Source: a bacterium
Lineage (GTDB): Bacteria; T1Sed10-126
Assembly (NCBI GenBank): GCA_003554945.1
Contig: PWHN01000093.1
Location: forward strand, 1 to 25,103
Direction of reading: 5' to 3'
DNA length: 25,103 nucleotides
In this document: piece after piece, positions 13,995-22,305 of the stretch
Numbering within the stretch: position 1 is the first letter of the stretch
How the letters are laid out: each line of letters starts with the position of its first letter
Position numbers and translations under genes: made by a program
Notes under the pieces: generated by a model
The model's database searches: none
What the model was told of the DNA's origin: nothing
The model's input: the letters and a program-made list of their open reading frames with translations, nothing else

Positions 13995-14984
13995 ATGTCT
14001 GACTCAAATAAAAAAACAACCCCCTCAAGTGGCATCTGGTCCTCTCTGGGCGGTAAATTTCTACGTTCACCGCTCACTCCAGTTTATCGCTTAATCATCC
14101 AGCCACTCAGCCTCCCTTTCCTCCCCTTAATCCTCTGGCTCCCTCTACCCCCCGATTTCTGGACCGTCCTCTGCGGCCTGGCAAAATTTGCCGCCGGACT
14201 CCTCCTGTTTTTCCCGGACTACCGTTTTCTGTTCGTCGTCCTACTTGCCGCCGGCATGCTCTTCGATAGTTTTGACGGGGTCGTCGCTCGCGCCCGCGGT
14301 CAGAGCAGCTACCGGGGCGCCTATTTAGATCGGGCCGTCGATAGACTGGGCGCCTGTTGGATACTGAGTTGCTACGCCCTTTACTGGTTTCAAAACGGAC
14401 CAGATTTTGCTTTTCTTCCCTTAATTGGTCTCTTTGTAATTGATATCTGGCACGAAACCCTGCGCTGCTGGGTTGCCCTGACCGGCAGCTTGCTTCAATC
14501 AGATCCCCCTCTGCCCGCCTGGGACACCTGGCTGCGCCGCCACGGAATACTTCCGCTTTACGGCCAGGATAGCCTCTTTCTTATTCTGTCCGCTGGACTC
14601 TTCTGGTCTCCGGCCTCGGCTGTAAAGACCGCTCTCTTGCTCGGCTCCCTCTCCCTGGTTTACCAGCTCTGGCTTCACCGGAGGCGCGCAAACCGCTCCG
14701 CTGATGGCGATCTTTACTGGTTTCATCTGCTGCGACTGCTCTTCAACCGGCTGGCCGGCCTGGCACTGCTGAGTTCTATCTGGCTGATTATTAGCACCAA
14801 TCTCGATTACCGCCTGGCGCCGGTCTTCTTTCTCGCCTGGCTCGACTTTCTTATCTTTTACTTCCTGGCCAATCGACTGATGAGCCTGAGCGCTAACCTG
14901 CCGAGCGAGGAATCCGACCGTCAGAATTATTTAAATATGATGAAAAAACGCGACCAAAATTTCCTCACCCGCTTCTGGCCCTGA
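13995..14984 (+). CDS. CDP-alcohol phosphatidyltransferase family membrane protein
   Basis: Transfers a substituted phosphate from a CDP-alcohol to a second alcohol within the membrane. The full signature DX2DGX2ARX8GX3DX3D is present: Asp91, Asp94, Gly95, Ala98-Arg99, Gly108, Asp112, Asp116. Several hydrophobic segments lie on both sides. At 329 residues it is longer than phosphatidylglycerophosphate or phosphatidylserine synthases, with an N-terminal extension and a charged C terminus. The specific alcohol cannot be read from sequence; phospholipid head-group or inositol-phosphate-type synthesis are possible. No operon partner: flanked by repeat-filled DNA. Ribosome site GGTGA is weak. Confidence 0.85.
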   Translation: MSDSNKKTTPSSGIWSSLGGKFLRSPLTPVYRLIIQPLSLPFLPLILWLPLPPDFWTVLCGLAKFAAGLLLFFPDYRFLFVVLLAAGMLFDSFDGVVARARGQSSYRGAYLDRAVDRLGACWILSCYALYWFQNGPDFAFLPLIGLFVIDIWHETLRCWVALTGSLLQSDPPLPAWDTWLRRHGILPLYGQDSLFLILSAGLFWSPASAVKTALLLGSLSLVYQLWLHRRRANRSADGDLYWFHLLRLLFNRLAGLALLSSIWLIISTNLDYRLAPVFFLAWLDFLIFYFLANRLMSLSANLPSEESDRQNYLNMMKKRDQNFLTRFWP

Positions 14985-15172
14985 ACTGCACCCAGCCCAA
15001 CCCCCCGCACTTCTGCTTATCGCACTTTCCCATAAGATTTTTCGCTCCTCGCACTGTCGCAACCTCGCTGTTTTCCGTCCTTTGATTGGTTTTTTCGCAT
15101 GCTCGCAAGCTCGCCTGTTCGCCGGCTCGATGTTTACGCCCCGCGCCCCACGAACTTTCACCCGCTCGAGCC

Positions 15173-15586
15173 TTACCCCTCCGGTTCAACCCATTCAACC
15201 GTCAATTTTTTAAAATCCTCCCTGTCAAAAGTAACTACCTTCACCTGTTCTTTTTTCGCTCGCAGAGACAAAATAGCGTCAATAAAATCTACATTCTTCT
15301 CAGCGGCCAACTCCAGGGCCTCACCAATCAACTCAACTTCTGCCGTCTCAATTCCCTGGGCCCTTATAAGCTTCCCCAGGACCTGAGCTATCTTCTCCCG
15401 AGAAAATTCGTAATAGGAATTTAAAACCCAGTACACCTCAGCTACAACAAGAGGCGAAAGTTTGAGCTTAATTTCATCCCGGTCGGCTCTCTGCATCAGT
15501 TTACGACTGCGCTCGGCCATATCCTCCGGCTCACCGGTCAAAAAACGAAGCACTACATTGGCGTCCAGCTTGTATATTTCAGTCAT
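15173..15586 (-). CDS. PIN-domain toxin, VapC-like
   Basis: A predicted endoribonuclease toxin of 137 residues. The PIN acidic residues are present: Asp8 (YKLDANVVLRFL), Glu50 (VVAEVYWVL), Asp100/Asp103 (VDFIDAILSL) and Asp121/Asp124 (TFDREDFKKL). The ATG overlaps the TGA of the upstream antitoxin gene by 4 bases, the usual coupling for such pairs. Known VapC proteins cleave tRNA or rRNA; the target here is unknown. Confidence 0.88.
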   Translation of the reverse strand: MTEIYKLDANVVLRFLTGEPEDMAERSRKLMQRADRDEIKLKLSPLVVAEVYWVLNSYYEFSREKIAQVLGKLIRAQGIETAEVELIGEALELAAEKNVDFIDAILSLRAKKEQVKVVTFDREDFKKLTVEWVEPEG

Positions 15587-15840
15587 TCCGATTCATCCCC
15601 GGCTAACTCTTTACCCTTCTTCTTTCCCACTGCCTCACGAACTTCTTTTTTACCCGGATATGACTTATCGGTTTCAAGAACACCATACAGGTCCTCAAGC
15701 GAAGGGGATTTCGAAATTTTCAATCTTGCCTCCTCTTCTTCTACAATTTCAACCTCCACCATATCTCCCGGCTCAATATTTAGTTGACGTCTTATTTCTA
15801 CCGGTAGCGTTACCTGACCCTTACTGGTCACTTTAACCAT
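15583..15840 (-). CDS. AbrB/MazE-type antitoxin (VapB-like)
   Basis: An 85-residue protein. Residues 1-45 form a swapped-hairpin AbrB DNA-binding domain (VKVTSKGQVTLPVEIRRQLNIEPGD); the remaining charged tail probably wraps the PIN toxin. It precedes the toxin with a 4-base overlap. AGGAGG sits 9 bases before the ATG, and a strong promoter is seen upstream; such antitoxins normally repress their own operon. Confidence 0.88.
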   Translation of the reverse strand: MVKVTSKGQVTLPVEIRRQLNIEPGDMVEVEIVEEEEARLKISKSPSLEDLYGVLETDKSYPGKKEVREAVGKKKGKELAGDESE

Positions 15841-15878
15841 AATTACTTACCTCCTTTAATTTTCTTCTTTCCAACAAA

Positions 15879-15907
15879 AGTATACTATCTAAAAAGGTAA
15901 GAATCAA
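15879..15907 (-). promoter_or_regulatory. Promoter of the toxin-antitoxin operon
   Basis: On the minus strand, TTGATT (15902-15907) and TATACT (15879-15884) are separated by exactly 17 bases, about 40 bases before the antitoxin start. Confidence 0.7.
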
Positions 15908-15983
15908 ATTTTACGTAAGAATTCCCGAATTCTTCCACAATACAATACTTGAGGCAGTGAAAGAATAAACACCAACCCTCCCT

Positions 15984-16079
15984 CTCGCCGGTCTCCCGTC
16001 CGTCATTCCGGCCCACGAGCCGGAATCCAGTGACTTTGACCTTGATTTTCGGTCTTTCGCAAGCTCCCATGCTCGCCTG
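15984..16079. repeat. 96-bp direct repeat, left copy (contains palindrome copy D)
   Basis: Identical to 17152-17247 except for one base (CCCGTCCG against CCCGCCCG). It contains the ATTCCGGC palindrome (arms 16005-16012 and 16019-16026). The two copies flank the small-protein/nucleotidyltransferase pair in direct orientation. Confidence 0.9.
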
Positions 16080-16185
16080 TTCGCCTGCTCGGCAATTTAC
16101 CGCCCCGCGCCCCGCGAACTCCCCCTTCCCCCCACAACTACTGTTATTTCATAGTTAAAATGGTAAAATATGGGTGGTGATAGCT

Positions 16186-16410
16186 ATGAAAAAAGAAGTT
16201 CAGGTCTTTGATTCTTTTCAGGAAAAAAACGCGGCAAATATAAATGAAGCTCAAGCTTTAACTCCCCAGCAACGACTGCACAATTTGTCCCCTCTTAAAC
16301 GCCAGTATATGGAATTTCACGGCTTGAAAGAAGAAAAATTGCAAGGACATTTAAAAAAGAGTCGGATAGAAAAAACTAAAGCCCCCTGGATTCAAGATGA
16401 AGCGGCCTGA
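16186..16410 (+). CDS. Small charged protein upstream of nucleotidyltransferase
   Basis: A 74-residue hydrophilic protein of no recognised family. It has a central segment TPQQRLHNLSPLKRQYMEFHG and a Lys-rich second half. ATG 16186 has GGTGGTGA 5 bases upstream; GTG codons at 16174 and 16177 lie in or next to that site. It overlaps the following nucleotidyltransferase gene by 14 bases, which suggests the two proteins act together. By position it could be the antitoxin or partner of the nucleotidyltransferase; sequence alone does not show this. Confidence 0.65.
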   Translation: MKKEVQVFDSFQEKNAANINEAQALTPQQRLHNLSPLKRQYMEFHGLKEEKLQGHLKKSRIEKTKAPWIQDEAA

Positions 16411-16873
16411 CTGGCTTGATGACGATACCTTCGAACTATTTTATCTTCTCCAGAAACATGAGGTCCGTTATTTGATTGTTGGTGGTCTGGCCGTTATTTA
16501 TCACGGCTATACTCGAAACACAAATGATGCGGATATCTTTTTTAATAGAACCTCCGAAAACGGGGGGCGTCTTTACAATTGCTTGCAAGAGTTCTGGGAA
16601 GGCTCAATCCCCGGAATTGAAACAAAAGAGGATCTGCTGGAAGAAGACGTGATTTTCCAGTTTGGCCGCGAACCAAATCGAATTGATCTTATGAACAAAA
16701 TTCCGGGTATAAAATTCAAAGAGGCCTGGCCCAAACGAGAGACTCAAACACTTGAAACTGAGCCCCCGGTTGAGCTAAATATAATCTCCCGTGATGAGCT
16801 GATTCGGTCTAAGGAAGCTGCCGATCGTCCAATCGACGAGGCCGATCTTCAATACCTTAAATTCAACGAATAA
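16397..16873 (+). CDS. Minimal nucleotidyltransferase-fold protein (DUF6036-like)
   Basis: A 158-residue protein with the nucleotidyltransferase core: GG at 29-30 in YLIVGGLAVIYHGYTR and the metal pair Asp44/Asp46 in NDADIFF. FQFGREPNRIDLMNKIPGIKF, EAW and a final RPIDEADLQYL match a family of stand-alone nucleotidyltransferases related to AbiEii-type and MNT-type toxins or antitoxins. It is translationally linked to the small gene before it. Its acceptor substrate, and whether it acts as toxin, antitoxin or housekeeping enzyme, is unknown. Confidence 0.75.
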   Translation: MKRPDWLDDDTFELFYLLQKHEVRYLIVGGLAVIYHGYTRNTNDADIFFNRTSENGGRLYNCLQEFWEGSIPGIETKEDLLEEDVIFQFGREPNRIDLMNKIPGIKFKEAWPKRETQTLETEPPVELNIISRDELIRSKEAADRPIDEADLQYLKFNE

Positions 16874-17151
16874 ATTCCGAAATTATCAACCCCCAACCTT
16901 CAAGTTCTTTTTTTCACGTTAACATATTACTCATTTACTCCCTCTATCTCTTACGGTTTTGCGCTCCTCGCTTCTCGCCCCTTCGCTTCTTGTTCTTATG
17001 TTTCCCCGAACTTTCGCTTCTCGCTCCTCGCCCCTTCGCTCCTCGCTATGTCGCACTTTCCCCCGCTCGCCCCATCACCCCATCAACGATTTTACGCTCC
17101 GCGCCCTGCTCCCTGCGCCCCGCGAATCCACCACGCTCTCCCTTTCTCCCC

Positions 17152-17247
17152 CTCGCCGGTCTCCCGCCCGTCATTCCGGCCCACGAGCCGGAATCCAGTG
17201 ACTTTGACCTTGATTTTCGGTCTTTCGCAAGCTCCCATGCTCGCCTG
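17152..17247. repeat. 96-bp direct repeat, right copy (contains palindrome copy E)
   Basis: One mismatch to 15984-16079. Palindrome arms at 17173-17180 and 17187-17194. Confidence 0.9.
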
Positions 17248-17295
17248 CTCGAGTTTTTTGATCGCGGCGGGAGCCGCGCCTTTTCGAGGCCACTC
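17246..17295. repeat. GTTTTTTGATCGCGGCGG repeat, copy 2
   Basis: Shares GTTTTTTGATCGCGGCGG and a GCGCCTTTTCGAGGCCACT tail with the element at 11735-11783. It directly abuts the 96-bp repeat. Confidence 0.6.
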
Positions 17296-17622
17296 GAAAA
17301 GTGAAAGGTGAGTAACTTGGCATAAAAATGAATTCATTCATTTTTTGTCATAGTTCGATCCGCCATCAAAAAAACTACCATCCCGTCCATCCTGTAAATC
17401 CTGTCAATTAGCCTTTGTTTTTGAATTTGATTCTGAATTTATCTGCGCAAATCCGCGTTAATCTGTGTCCCTTTTGTTCTTGACCTTGACGTTGACGCCA
17501 AGCGCCTCGCTCCCCAACTCTCACCCTCCGAGGTAACGTGGGGGGGTTGACTTTATTGGCGTAAACTATCACACTTAGAATACCTTTTACGCTCTCTAAT
17601 ATCCCAATTTTCGGTGAATCAG

Positions 17623-18849
17623 ATGGACTCCCAGTTATCCTGGCTCCTTGAGCTGCTCGAAGAACATAAAATCAACTACTGGCTCGACAGCGGCACCCTG
17701 CTCGGCCTGGCCCGCGACGGCCGCCTGCTCGAAGCCGATCACGACCTGGACATCGGCTGCTTTGTCGATGAGACCGATAAAGTTCTCGAGCTTATTGACA
17801 TTTTCCGCAAGCGTAACTACTCAATCACGCGCGAGGTTTTTGACAACACCTTGACCAAATTGTTTTTAAACAACGACACCAATGATACTCCACGTAGTAT
17901 AGATTTTAAGTTTTTCTTCCGCTCAAACGAGCACATCTGGACTCCCCAGGCAACTATCAGTCCTCACCGCTCTAGCCCGAGCAACACCTTAAGTTATCTA
18001 ACAAACGAACTATTACGCCAAACAATAATAAGAGCTCGAGATTATTGCATTAAACAGAAAGGGCCTGTGCCCAGTTATCGTTGGCCCTTCAACAAAGCTT
18101 ACGACGCCGCCAGCTGGATCTTCCCAGCCCGTCATTTTCAAAACACTGAACAAGTAAAACTGGCCGATCGCGAGGTTCACGTTCCTGCAGATTACAAAGA
18201 TTACCTCAAATATCGTTACGGCGACTGGAAACAGGCCAAGAAAGACTGGGAATACTGGTGGGACGACCGCGGCTTGAATCACGTCTCCCCTTATACCGTA
18301 AAAGATTGGCAGCCGAATGATTTCCCCGATCAACCGCTTAAAAAGGAAAGAAAAGTAGAGACTGATAAATTCAGCTTGCCCCCGGAACACAATCGGTGGC
18401 TGATAATCAAAACTTCAGGCCGCACCTACCGCAAACTCACTGAAGCCATCAACACAAACCACACCCCGGACCAGCTCGATGTCCTCGTAATGAGCGAAAG
18501 CGGCCAGGCTATCGATCCACCGCTCGAAGATTCCCGTATTTATACCTTCCCGGGCAACCGTTTCCAGCCCGAGGAAATATCAGAGGACTGGCTCCAAAAA
18601 ATAAATGCCGCCGACTACGACGCCGCCCTACTTCTCTACAATAACATCACGGACAGCAGCTACCGGACGGCTGAAAACGCTTTCGCCAAATTCCCCACTT
18701 CCCACAAGTATGTCCTCGACGAGGGCGGTTTCCGCCGACCCTTTAATTCCCTATCCTTTCGCTTCCTCCAACGTTTGCGTCCACTGCTAAATTTATCCCA
18801 AACCCTGCTCTCAAAAATGATTTATTTTTCCTTGTCTCACGTATCATAA
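17623..18849 (+). CDS. LicD-like nucleotidyltransferase-fold protein with C-terminal accessory module
   Basis: A 408-residue protein. Residues about 15-220 resemble LicD/fukutin proteins, which transfer phospho-alcohols such as phosphocholine to glycans: LDSGTLLGLARDGRLLEADHDLDIG supplies Gly-Thr and the metal residues Asp41/Asp43, and YLKYRYGDW is the typical closing motif. Residues about 257-382 form a second, Rossmann-like segment (RWLIIKTSG, LDVLVMSES, IYTFPGNRF, DYDAALLLYNN) that resembles the N terminus of the methyltransferases downstream. ATG 17623 follows GGTGA by 5 bases; GTG 17614 lies in that site. First gene of the polysaccharide cluster and still GC-rich like the DNA to its left. 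Confidence 0.75.
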   Translation: MDSQLSWLLELLEEHKINYWLDSGTLLGLARDGRLLEADHDLDIGCFVDETDKVLELIDIFRKRNYSITREVFDNTLTKLFLNNDTNDTPRSIDFKFFFRSNEHIWTPQATISPHRSSPSNTLSYLTNELLRQTIIRARDYCIKQKGPVPSYRWPFNKAYDAASWIFPARHFQNTEQVKLADREVHVPADYKDYLKYRYGDWKQAKKDWEYWWDDRGLNHVSPYTVKDWQPNDFPDQPLKKERKVETDKFSLPPEHNRWLIIKTSGRTYRKLTEAINTNHTPDQLDVLVMSESGQAIDPPLEDSRIYTFPGNRFQPEEISEDWLQKINAADYDAALLLYNNITDSSYRTAENAFAKFPTSHKYVLDEGGFRRPFNSLSFRFLQRLRPLLNLSQTLLSKMIYFSLSHVS

Positions 18850-18866
18850 ATAGCACTGTTTCAGAT

Positions 18867-18895
18867 AAATCAAACACTTTCGTTGATTTCTTTTT
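18867..18895 (+). terminator. Rho-independent terminator of LicD-like gene
   Basis: AAATCAA (18867-18873) pairs with TTGATTT (18883-18889), followed by CTTTTT. It lies 17 bases after the stop and overlaps the last codons of the convergent gene. Confidence 0.55.
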
Positions 18896-20309
18896 GTTGA
18901 TGGATTTCCAGCAAAATCTGATGTTTTTGTTCTTCAAATATATCAAAAAAGTTAATGATTTTCCCCTTGGTCAAGCCAGTATCAACTAATTTCTCCTCTA
19001 TTTCTTCTCCCCAGGTATCACTTGTAATTAAAACAGTTCCCTCTAAATCTCCAGGTATATTTTGATACTTTAGCAATTTCATTTCCTCAGTACCTTCCAC
19101 GGGACGTGGATCACGATCTAATATTCCTTCAATCGCAAAATCAAGAAACTCTCTTTCTTTTGATATATGCCGCGTAACCAATCCCTGGGGAGCCAGCCAG
19201 ACTGGGGGATTTATCTTCCCCTCGTTAACTGCCCTATTAAGCAGTTCAGAAAAACCTGGTAATTCTTCCTGTTTTGAGATAAGCAACTTTTCTTCAACCT
19301 CTGCTTTTTTGACAAAATCAACTAATTTTTTAGCCATCGTCTCTGAAGCCGATCCATCAGTTACAGCATAAGCGGCATTTACAGCCTTCCTTCTTAGTGA
19401 TGGCTGCGGTGGCTCATCCTTAAGGGCTTTCCTAATTGTTCCCGGTAAATCTTCGGGCTTATCGCATTGAATCCCAACATCAGCATGCTCCCAAAATCGC
19501 AGTCCATGTTCAACTTCCCGCCGGAACCAGGGAGCATTTAAAACTACTACAGGGCGATCCGTATAGGCAAATTCATACAGGGTTGAAGGACTGTCGCATG
19601 CGTAGACGTCTGCCTGTTTCATTACTTCTTCAAAATCTCTAGTATAATTTATGCCAAGTTCCTCGTATTTTGGTATTAACTCGTCAATGAATCTTGGATG
19701 CCCATGTCCCAAAAGCTCCCATTCATTACTTTGGGCCAATTTCGGAAGAATAGACTGGTAATGCGGATAAGTTCCACGCGTTTCTGGAACCGCTTTATGA
19801 TTGAAATGGAAGGATATAGCAACAACCGGCGGTTCGGATAGACTTTTACTAAAATCACACCATCTATCCATTTTTGGACAGCCGGCTACAATTTTATCGC
19901 TGACAGGAAATTTTTCAGAAAACTTTTCACGACTGTATTCATTCGGGAGCAAATCCAGGATTACCTGTTCTCTATTTCGATCGGGTATTTTCTCATCTTT
20001 ATAAGTTTGAGCCACCCCATGAGCAATACGCGCCAGGGGGCGTGGGATTAAACTAAGAAAACCACTACGATCCGTAGGCACAATCATCAGCCGGGGCGAA
20101 GGCGTCAGTACGTCTATTAATTCATAAGGATTCTTCACAAAAATACTATCCTCTGATTCAGGCAATTTATATTTACCTTTTTTCACTTGATGTTCACTCA
20201 CATAGTAATTTCCTCTATATTCTCGTGGGATAGCTTCCCACAAGGGGTTAATATGATCGGCATAATGCTCACGCCAAACAAAAACATCGATTTTGTCTTC
20301 AAGTTTCAT
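18870..20309 (-). CDS. CDP-glycerol glycerophosphotransferase-like GT-B protein
   Basis: A 479-residue protein. The central part matches the CDP-glycerol:polyol glycerophosphotransferase family: AHGVAQTYKDEK, VAGCPKMDRW, LLGHGHPRFIDELI, and DVYACDSPSTLYEFAYTDRPVVVLNAPWF, which forms the nucleotide-binding site of the GT-B fold. The family adds glycerol-phosphate or ribitol-phosphate to surface glycans at the cytoplasmic membrane. Residues beyond about 350 form an extra C-terminal region with a Rossmann-like strand GTVLITSDTWGEEI, whose role I do not recognise. It starts 6 bases after the stop of the FkbM remnant, with only a distant AGAGG. The DNA is more AT-rich than the cluster's left flank. 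Confidence 0.78.
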   Translation of the reverse strand: MKLEDKIDVFVWREHYADHINPLWEAIPREYRGNYYVSEHQVKKGKYKLPESEDSIFVKNPYELIDVLTPSPRLMIVPTDRSGFLSLIPRPLARIAHGVAQTYKDEKIPDRNREQVILDLLPNEYSREKFSEKFPVSDKIVAGCPKMDRWCDFSKSLSEPPVVAISFHFNHKAVPETRGTYPHYQSILPKLAQSNEWELLGHGHPRFIDELIPKYEELGINYTRDFEEVMKQADVYACDSPSTLYEFAYTDRPVVVLNAPWFRREVEHGLRFWEHADVGIQCDKPEDLPGTIRKALKDEPPQPSLRRKAVNAAYAVTDGSASETMAKKLVDFVKKAEVEEKLLISKQEELPGFSELLNRAVNEGKINPPVWLAPQGLVTRHISKEREFLDFAIEGILDRDPRPVEGTEEMKLLKYQNIPGDLEGTVLITSDTWGEEIEEKLVDTGLTKGKIINFFDIFEEQKHQILLEIHQQKEINESV

Positions 20310-20315
20310 ATAAGA

Positions 20316-20732
20316 TCACAATATTTCCTCTTTAGGGCTAGCTGTCAAATATTCGTGCTCAGGTTGATAATTTTCTATTAAGCTGTCTCCCATAAGATCA
20401 TCTCTATCCTTGAGACGAAAAAGAGAATAATCAACCTCTTTAAATTTTTTGAAAATCTCTTCAAAAGTATCAGGAAAACTTTTTATTCCCTCCGGATGAT
20501 ATTCAAAAAGCACCAAAGGACGACACTCTTTAAGTATTTTACTCATCCCTGAAATCACACGCCCTTCCGCCCCCTCCACATCTATTTTTATCAGATTTGG
20601 TACCAGTTTTGTTTTTTTAACAAAATTATCAAAAAACAACTGGCCAAACTGTCCAAGACCATAGGCGAAGACTATCTCCACTGCCATACCACGGTCCCGC
20701 AGATACGAAGCCAGATTATATAAAAATCTCAC
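20316..20732 (-). pseudogene. N-terminally truncated FkbM-type methyltransferase
   Basis: A 138-residue frame from a GTG. NLIKIDVEGAEGRVISGM and RPLVLFEYHPEG are the hallmark C-terminal half of FkbM-family SAM methyltransferases, which O-methylate sugars. The N-terminal half with the SAM-binding glycine loop is missing. An in-frame TGA lies 24 bases before the GTG, and the sequence between them is one arm of an inverted-repeat element (20738-20842). No ribosome site is visible. It is therefore most likely a remnant cut by an insertion or rearrangement, although the downstream transferase follows closely. Confidence 0.7.
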
Positions 20733-20737
20733 CCGAC

Positions 20738-20842
20738 CATCGGCAGCATCCTTTCATCCCTCCTAATGGTGATAGATTAAGAGGGAAAGAATATATGAAG
20801 GTTCAGCTAGATTACAGGACCTTCATCGGGATGTTGCCGATG
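20738..20842. repeat. Inverted-repeat element with nested hairpins
   Basis: Outer arms CATCGGCAGCATCC (20738-20751) and GGATGTTGCCGATG (20829-20842) pair over 14 bases with one G-T. Inside lie CCCTC/GAGGG (20758-20762, 20781-20785) and ATGAAGGT/ACCTTCAT (20795-20802, 20819-20826), making a three-way-junction-like fold. It borders the break point of the FkbM remnant. It may be the end of a lost mobile element or a small structured RNA; no coding frame spans it. Confidence 0.55.
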
Positions 20843-21062
20843 GGCTTTTCACCCTCTATCAGCTCCTTTTTCAGTACTCACTTTTTAGTTGCCATCTTCT
20901 ACACTTTTAGTTTGCCATACACAAAAAAATCCCGTGATTATAATTGACGACGTCTCAAACGCTTACTGTAAATTTATAGCAAAAACAGGTACAATTAACA
21001 AATCTATCTTTTTTCACGTCTGAATAGTAGCAACCATCTATCCGTAAAAAGGAACTAAAAGC
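20843..21062. other. Intergenic, AT-rich
   Basis: No gene or convincing terminator. It joins the inverted-repeat element to the methyltransferase pair; AAAGGA stands 9 bases before the downstream TTG start. Confidence 0.4.
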
Positions 21063-22187
21063 TTGATTAAAAAAAATGACCATTATTTGGTTTTAAACTC
21101 TTATTCAATAATACTTCCAAAACTATTGGAAGAAATGAATGCCCTCGATATAAATACCAAATTCACCATTGCTAATCCAAAAAATTCCAGTCTTGATAGT
21201 GATGAAATACAAAACAAATATCATAAGCTGAAGGTAAATGTTCTTGTGTTTAACGAGTCAAGGTTTTCTAAAAATAGTTTACAAAAATTAAATAGTAATA
21301 ATTATGGTGGCGTTATTATACTGGTTCATCCTCGGGATGTGTCCAAACATTTTCACCTTCTTAAAAATGCTCGCAAAATATTTGACTTGCCCATCCTTAC
21401 TTATAATAACATCGATGGACTACAAAAATTAACTTTTAAAACCTTTTTGAAATTATTGCCTCGATATCTTTTCGAAACTTCTTTCTTAAATAATTTAGCA
21501 GCATTTCGCAAAATTTACTACTTTGGGTTTAAATATCATTGTCCAATATGTAATTCAAAACTCAGAAAATTCGAACCATTTGGCTCCCGCAAACCTCCCC
21601 GCCCGCACGCTCAATGCCCCGTCTGCAAAAGCGTTGAAAGACAGCGGTTAACTTGGATGTATTTGAAAAATCATACTGATTTATTTTCTGAAAAAAACAG
21701 TCTTCTTCACTTTGCGCCAAGAAGCTCCATCTACGAAAAATTGAAAGCCAAAAAATCAATCAAATATTATCCCGTGGATATTACGGACCGTAATGCAAAT
21801 ATCCAGTTGGATATCCAGCGCTTACCTTTCAATGATAATTCATTTGACTATATCTGGTGTAGTCATGTTCTAGAACATGTAAAAAATGATCAACAGGCTT
21901 TGGGTGAATTAAATAGGGTGCTAAAAGTAGATGGAAAGGCGATAATTTTAATCCCACTTCAAGCAGAAAAAACAGAAGAATTTACCCATCTTAGTTCGAG
22001 AAAAGCACGATTAGAGAAAACCGGACACCCCGAACATCTCAGAAATTACGGCCCGGACTTTAAAAAACGTCTTATGGATGCCGGTTTTAATGTTAAAATT
22101 TTAGAAGCAAATGAATTATTTCAAGAACATCTACTTAAAAAAACGAATTGTAACAAAAAGGAAAATATATTTTTGTGTTCTAAATAA
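21063..22187 (+). CDS. Zinc-ribbon SAM-dependent methyltransferase, paralog 1
   Basis: A 374-residue protein in three parts. Residues 5-150 are a Rossmann-like N-terminal module (HYLVLNSYS, FTIANPKNSSL, YGGVIILVHP, ILTYNNIDG). Residues 160-188 hold a zinc ribbon with Cys160, Cys163, Cys185 and Cys188. Residues 210-310 are a class I methyltransferase: LLHFAP in place of the glycine loop, IQLDIQRLPF, and FDYIWCSHVLEHV, followed by GELNRVL. The TTG start is supported by colinear alignment with the next gene, which starts with ATG at the same residue, and by GGA about 10 bases upstream. In this setting a sugar or glycan is the likely substrate. Distinctly AT-rich. Confidence 0.82.
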   Translation: MIKKNDHYLVLNSYSIILPKLLEEMNALDINTKFTIANPKNSSLDSDEIQNKYHKLKVNVLVFNESRFSKNSLQKLNSNNYGGVIILVHPRDVSKHFHLLKNARKIFDLPILTYNNIDGLQKLTFKTFLKLLPRYLFETSFLNNLAAFRKIYYFGFKYHCPICNSKLRKFEPFGSRKPPRPHAQCPVCKSVERQRLTWMYLKNHTDLFSEKNSLLHFAPRSSIYEKLKAKKSIKYYPVDITDRNANIQLDIQRLPFNDNSFDYIWCSHVLEHVKNDQQALGELNRVLKVDGKAIILIPLQAEKTEEFTHLSSRKARLEKTGHPEHLRNYGPDFKKRLMDAGFNVKILEANELFQEHLLKKTNCNKKENIFLCSK

Positions 22188-22305
22188 ATTGTTCGATCTA
22201 AGATTTTTGTAAATTTGTTACAGTTTCTATTTTTCCAAGGATAATTCCGAACCTCAAAATAAACATTCACAAAAATATTTACTTAATTTCTAAAGTGGTG
22301 ACTTT

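Larger units (their letters stand above)
15841..16185. other. Intergenic region between divergent toxin-antitoxin-like modules
   Basis: Holds the antitoxin promoter and the left 96-bp direct repeat. TAGTTAAAATGGTAAAAT just before the small gene could supply a -10 for it. A minus-strand frame through the repeat also occurs in the other repeat copy and is judged non-coding. Confidence 0.5.
16874..17622. other. 749-base intergenic mosaic of repeats
   Basis: From left: CGCTCCTCGCCCCTTCGC-type low-complexity text (about 16960-17050), the right 96-bp repeat, a GTTTTTTGATCGCGGCGG element, then widespread intergenic words CCATCCTGTAAATCCTGTCA and ATCTGCGCAAATCCGCG. TTGACT at 17548-17553 could be a -35 box but has no -10 at a normal distance. 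No gene is supported. Confidence 0.6.

Noticed and set aside
15885-16070. Minus-strand open frame sharing a peptide with another frame at 17092-17337
   Set aside because: The shared peptide is just the translation of the 96-bp DNA repeat and its palindrome; no start signals.
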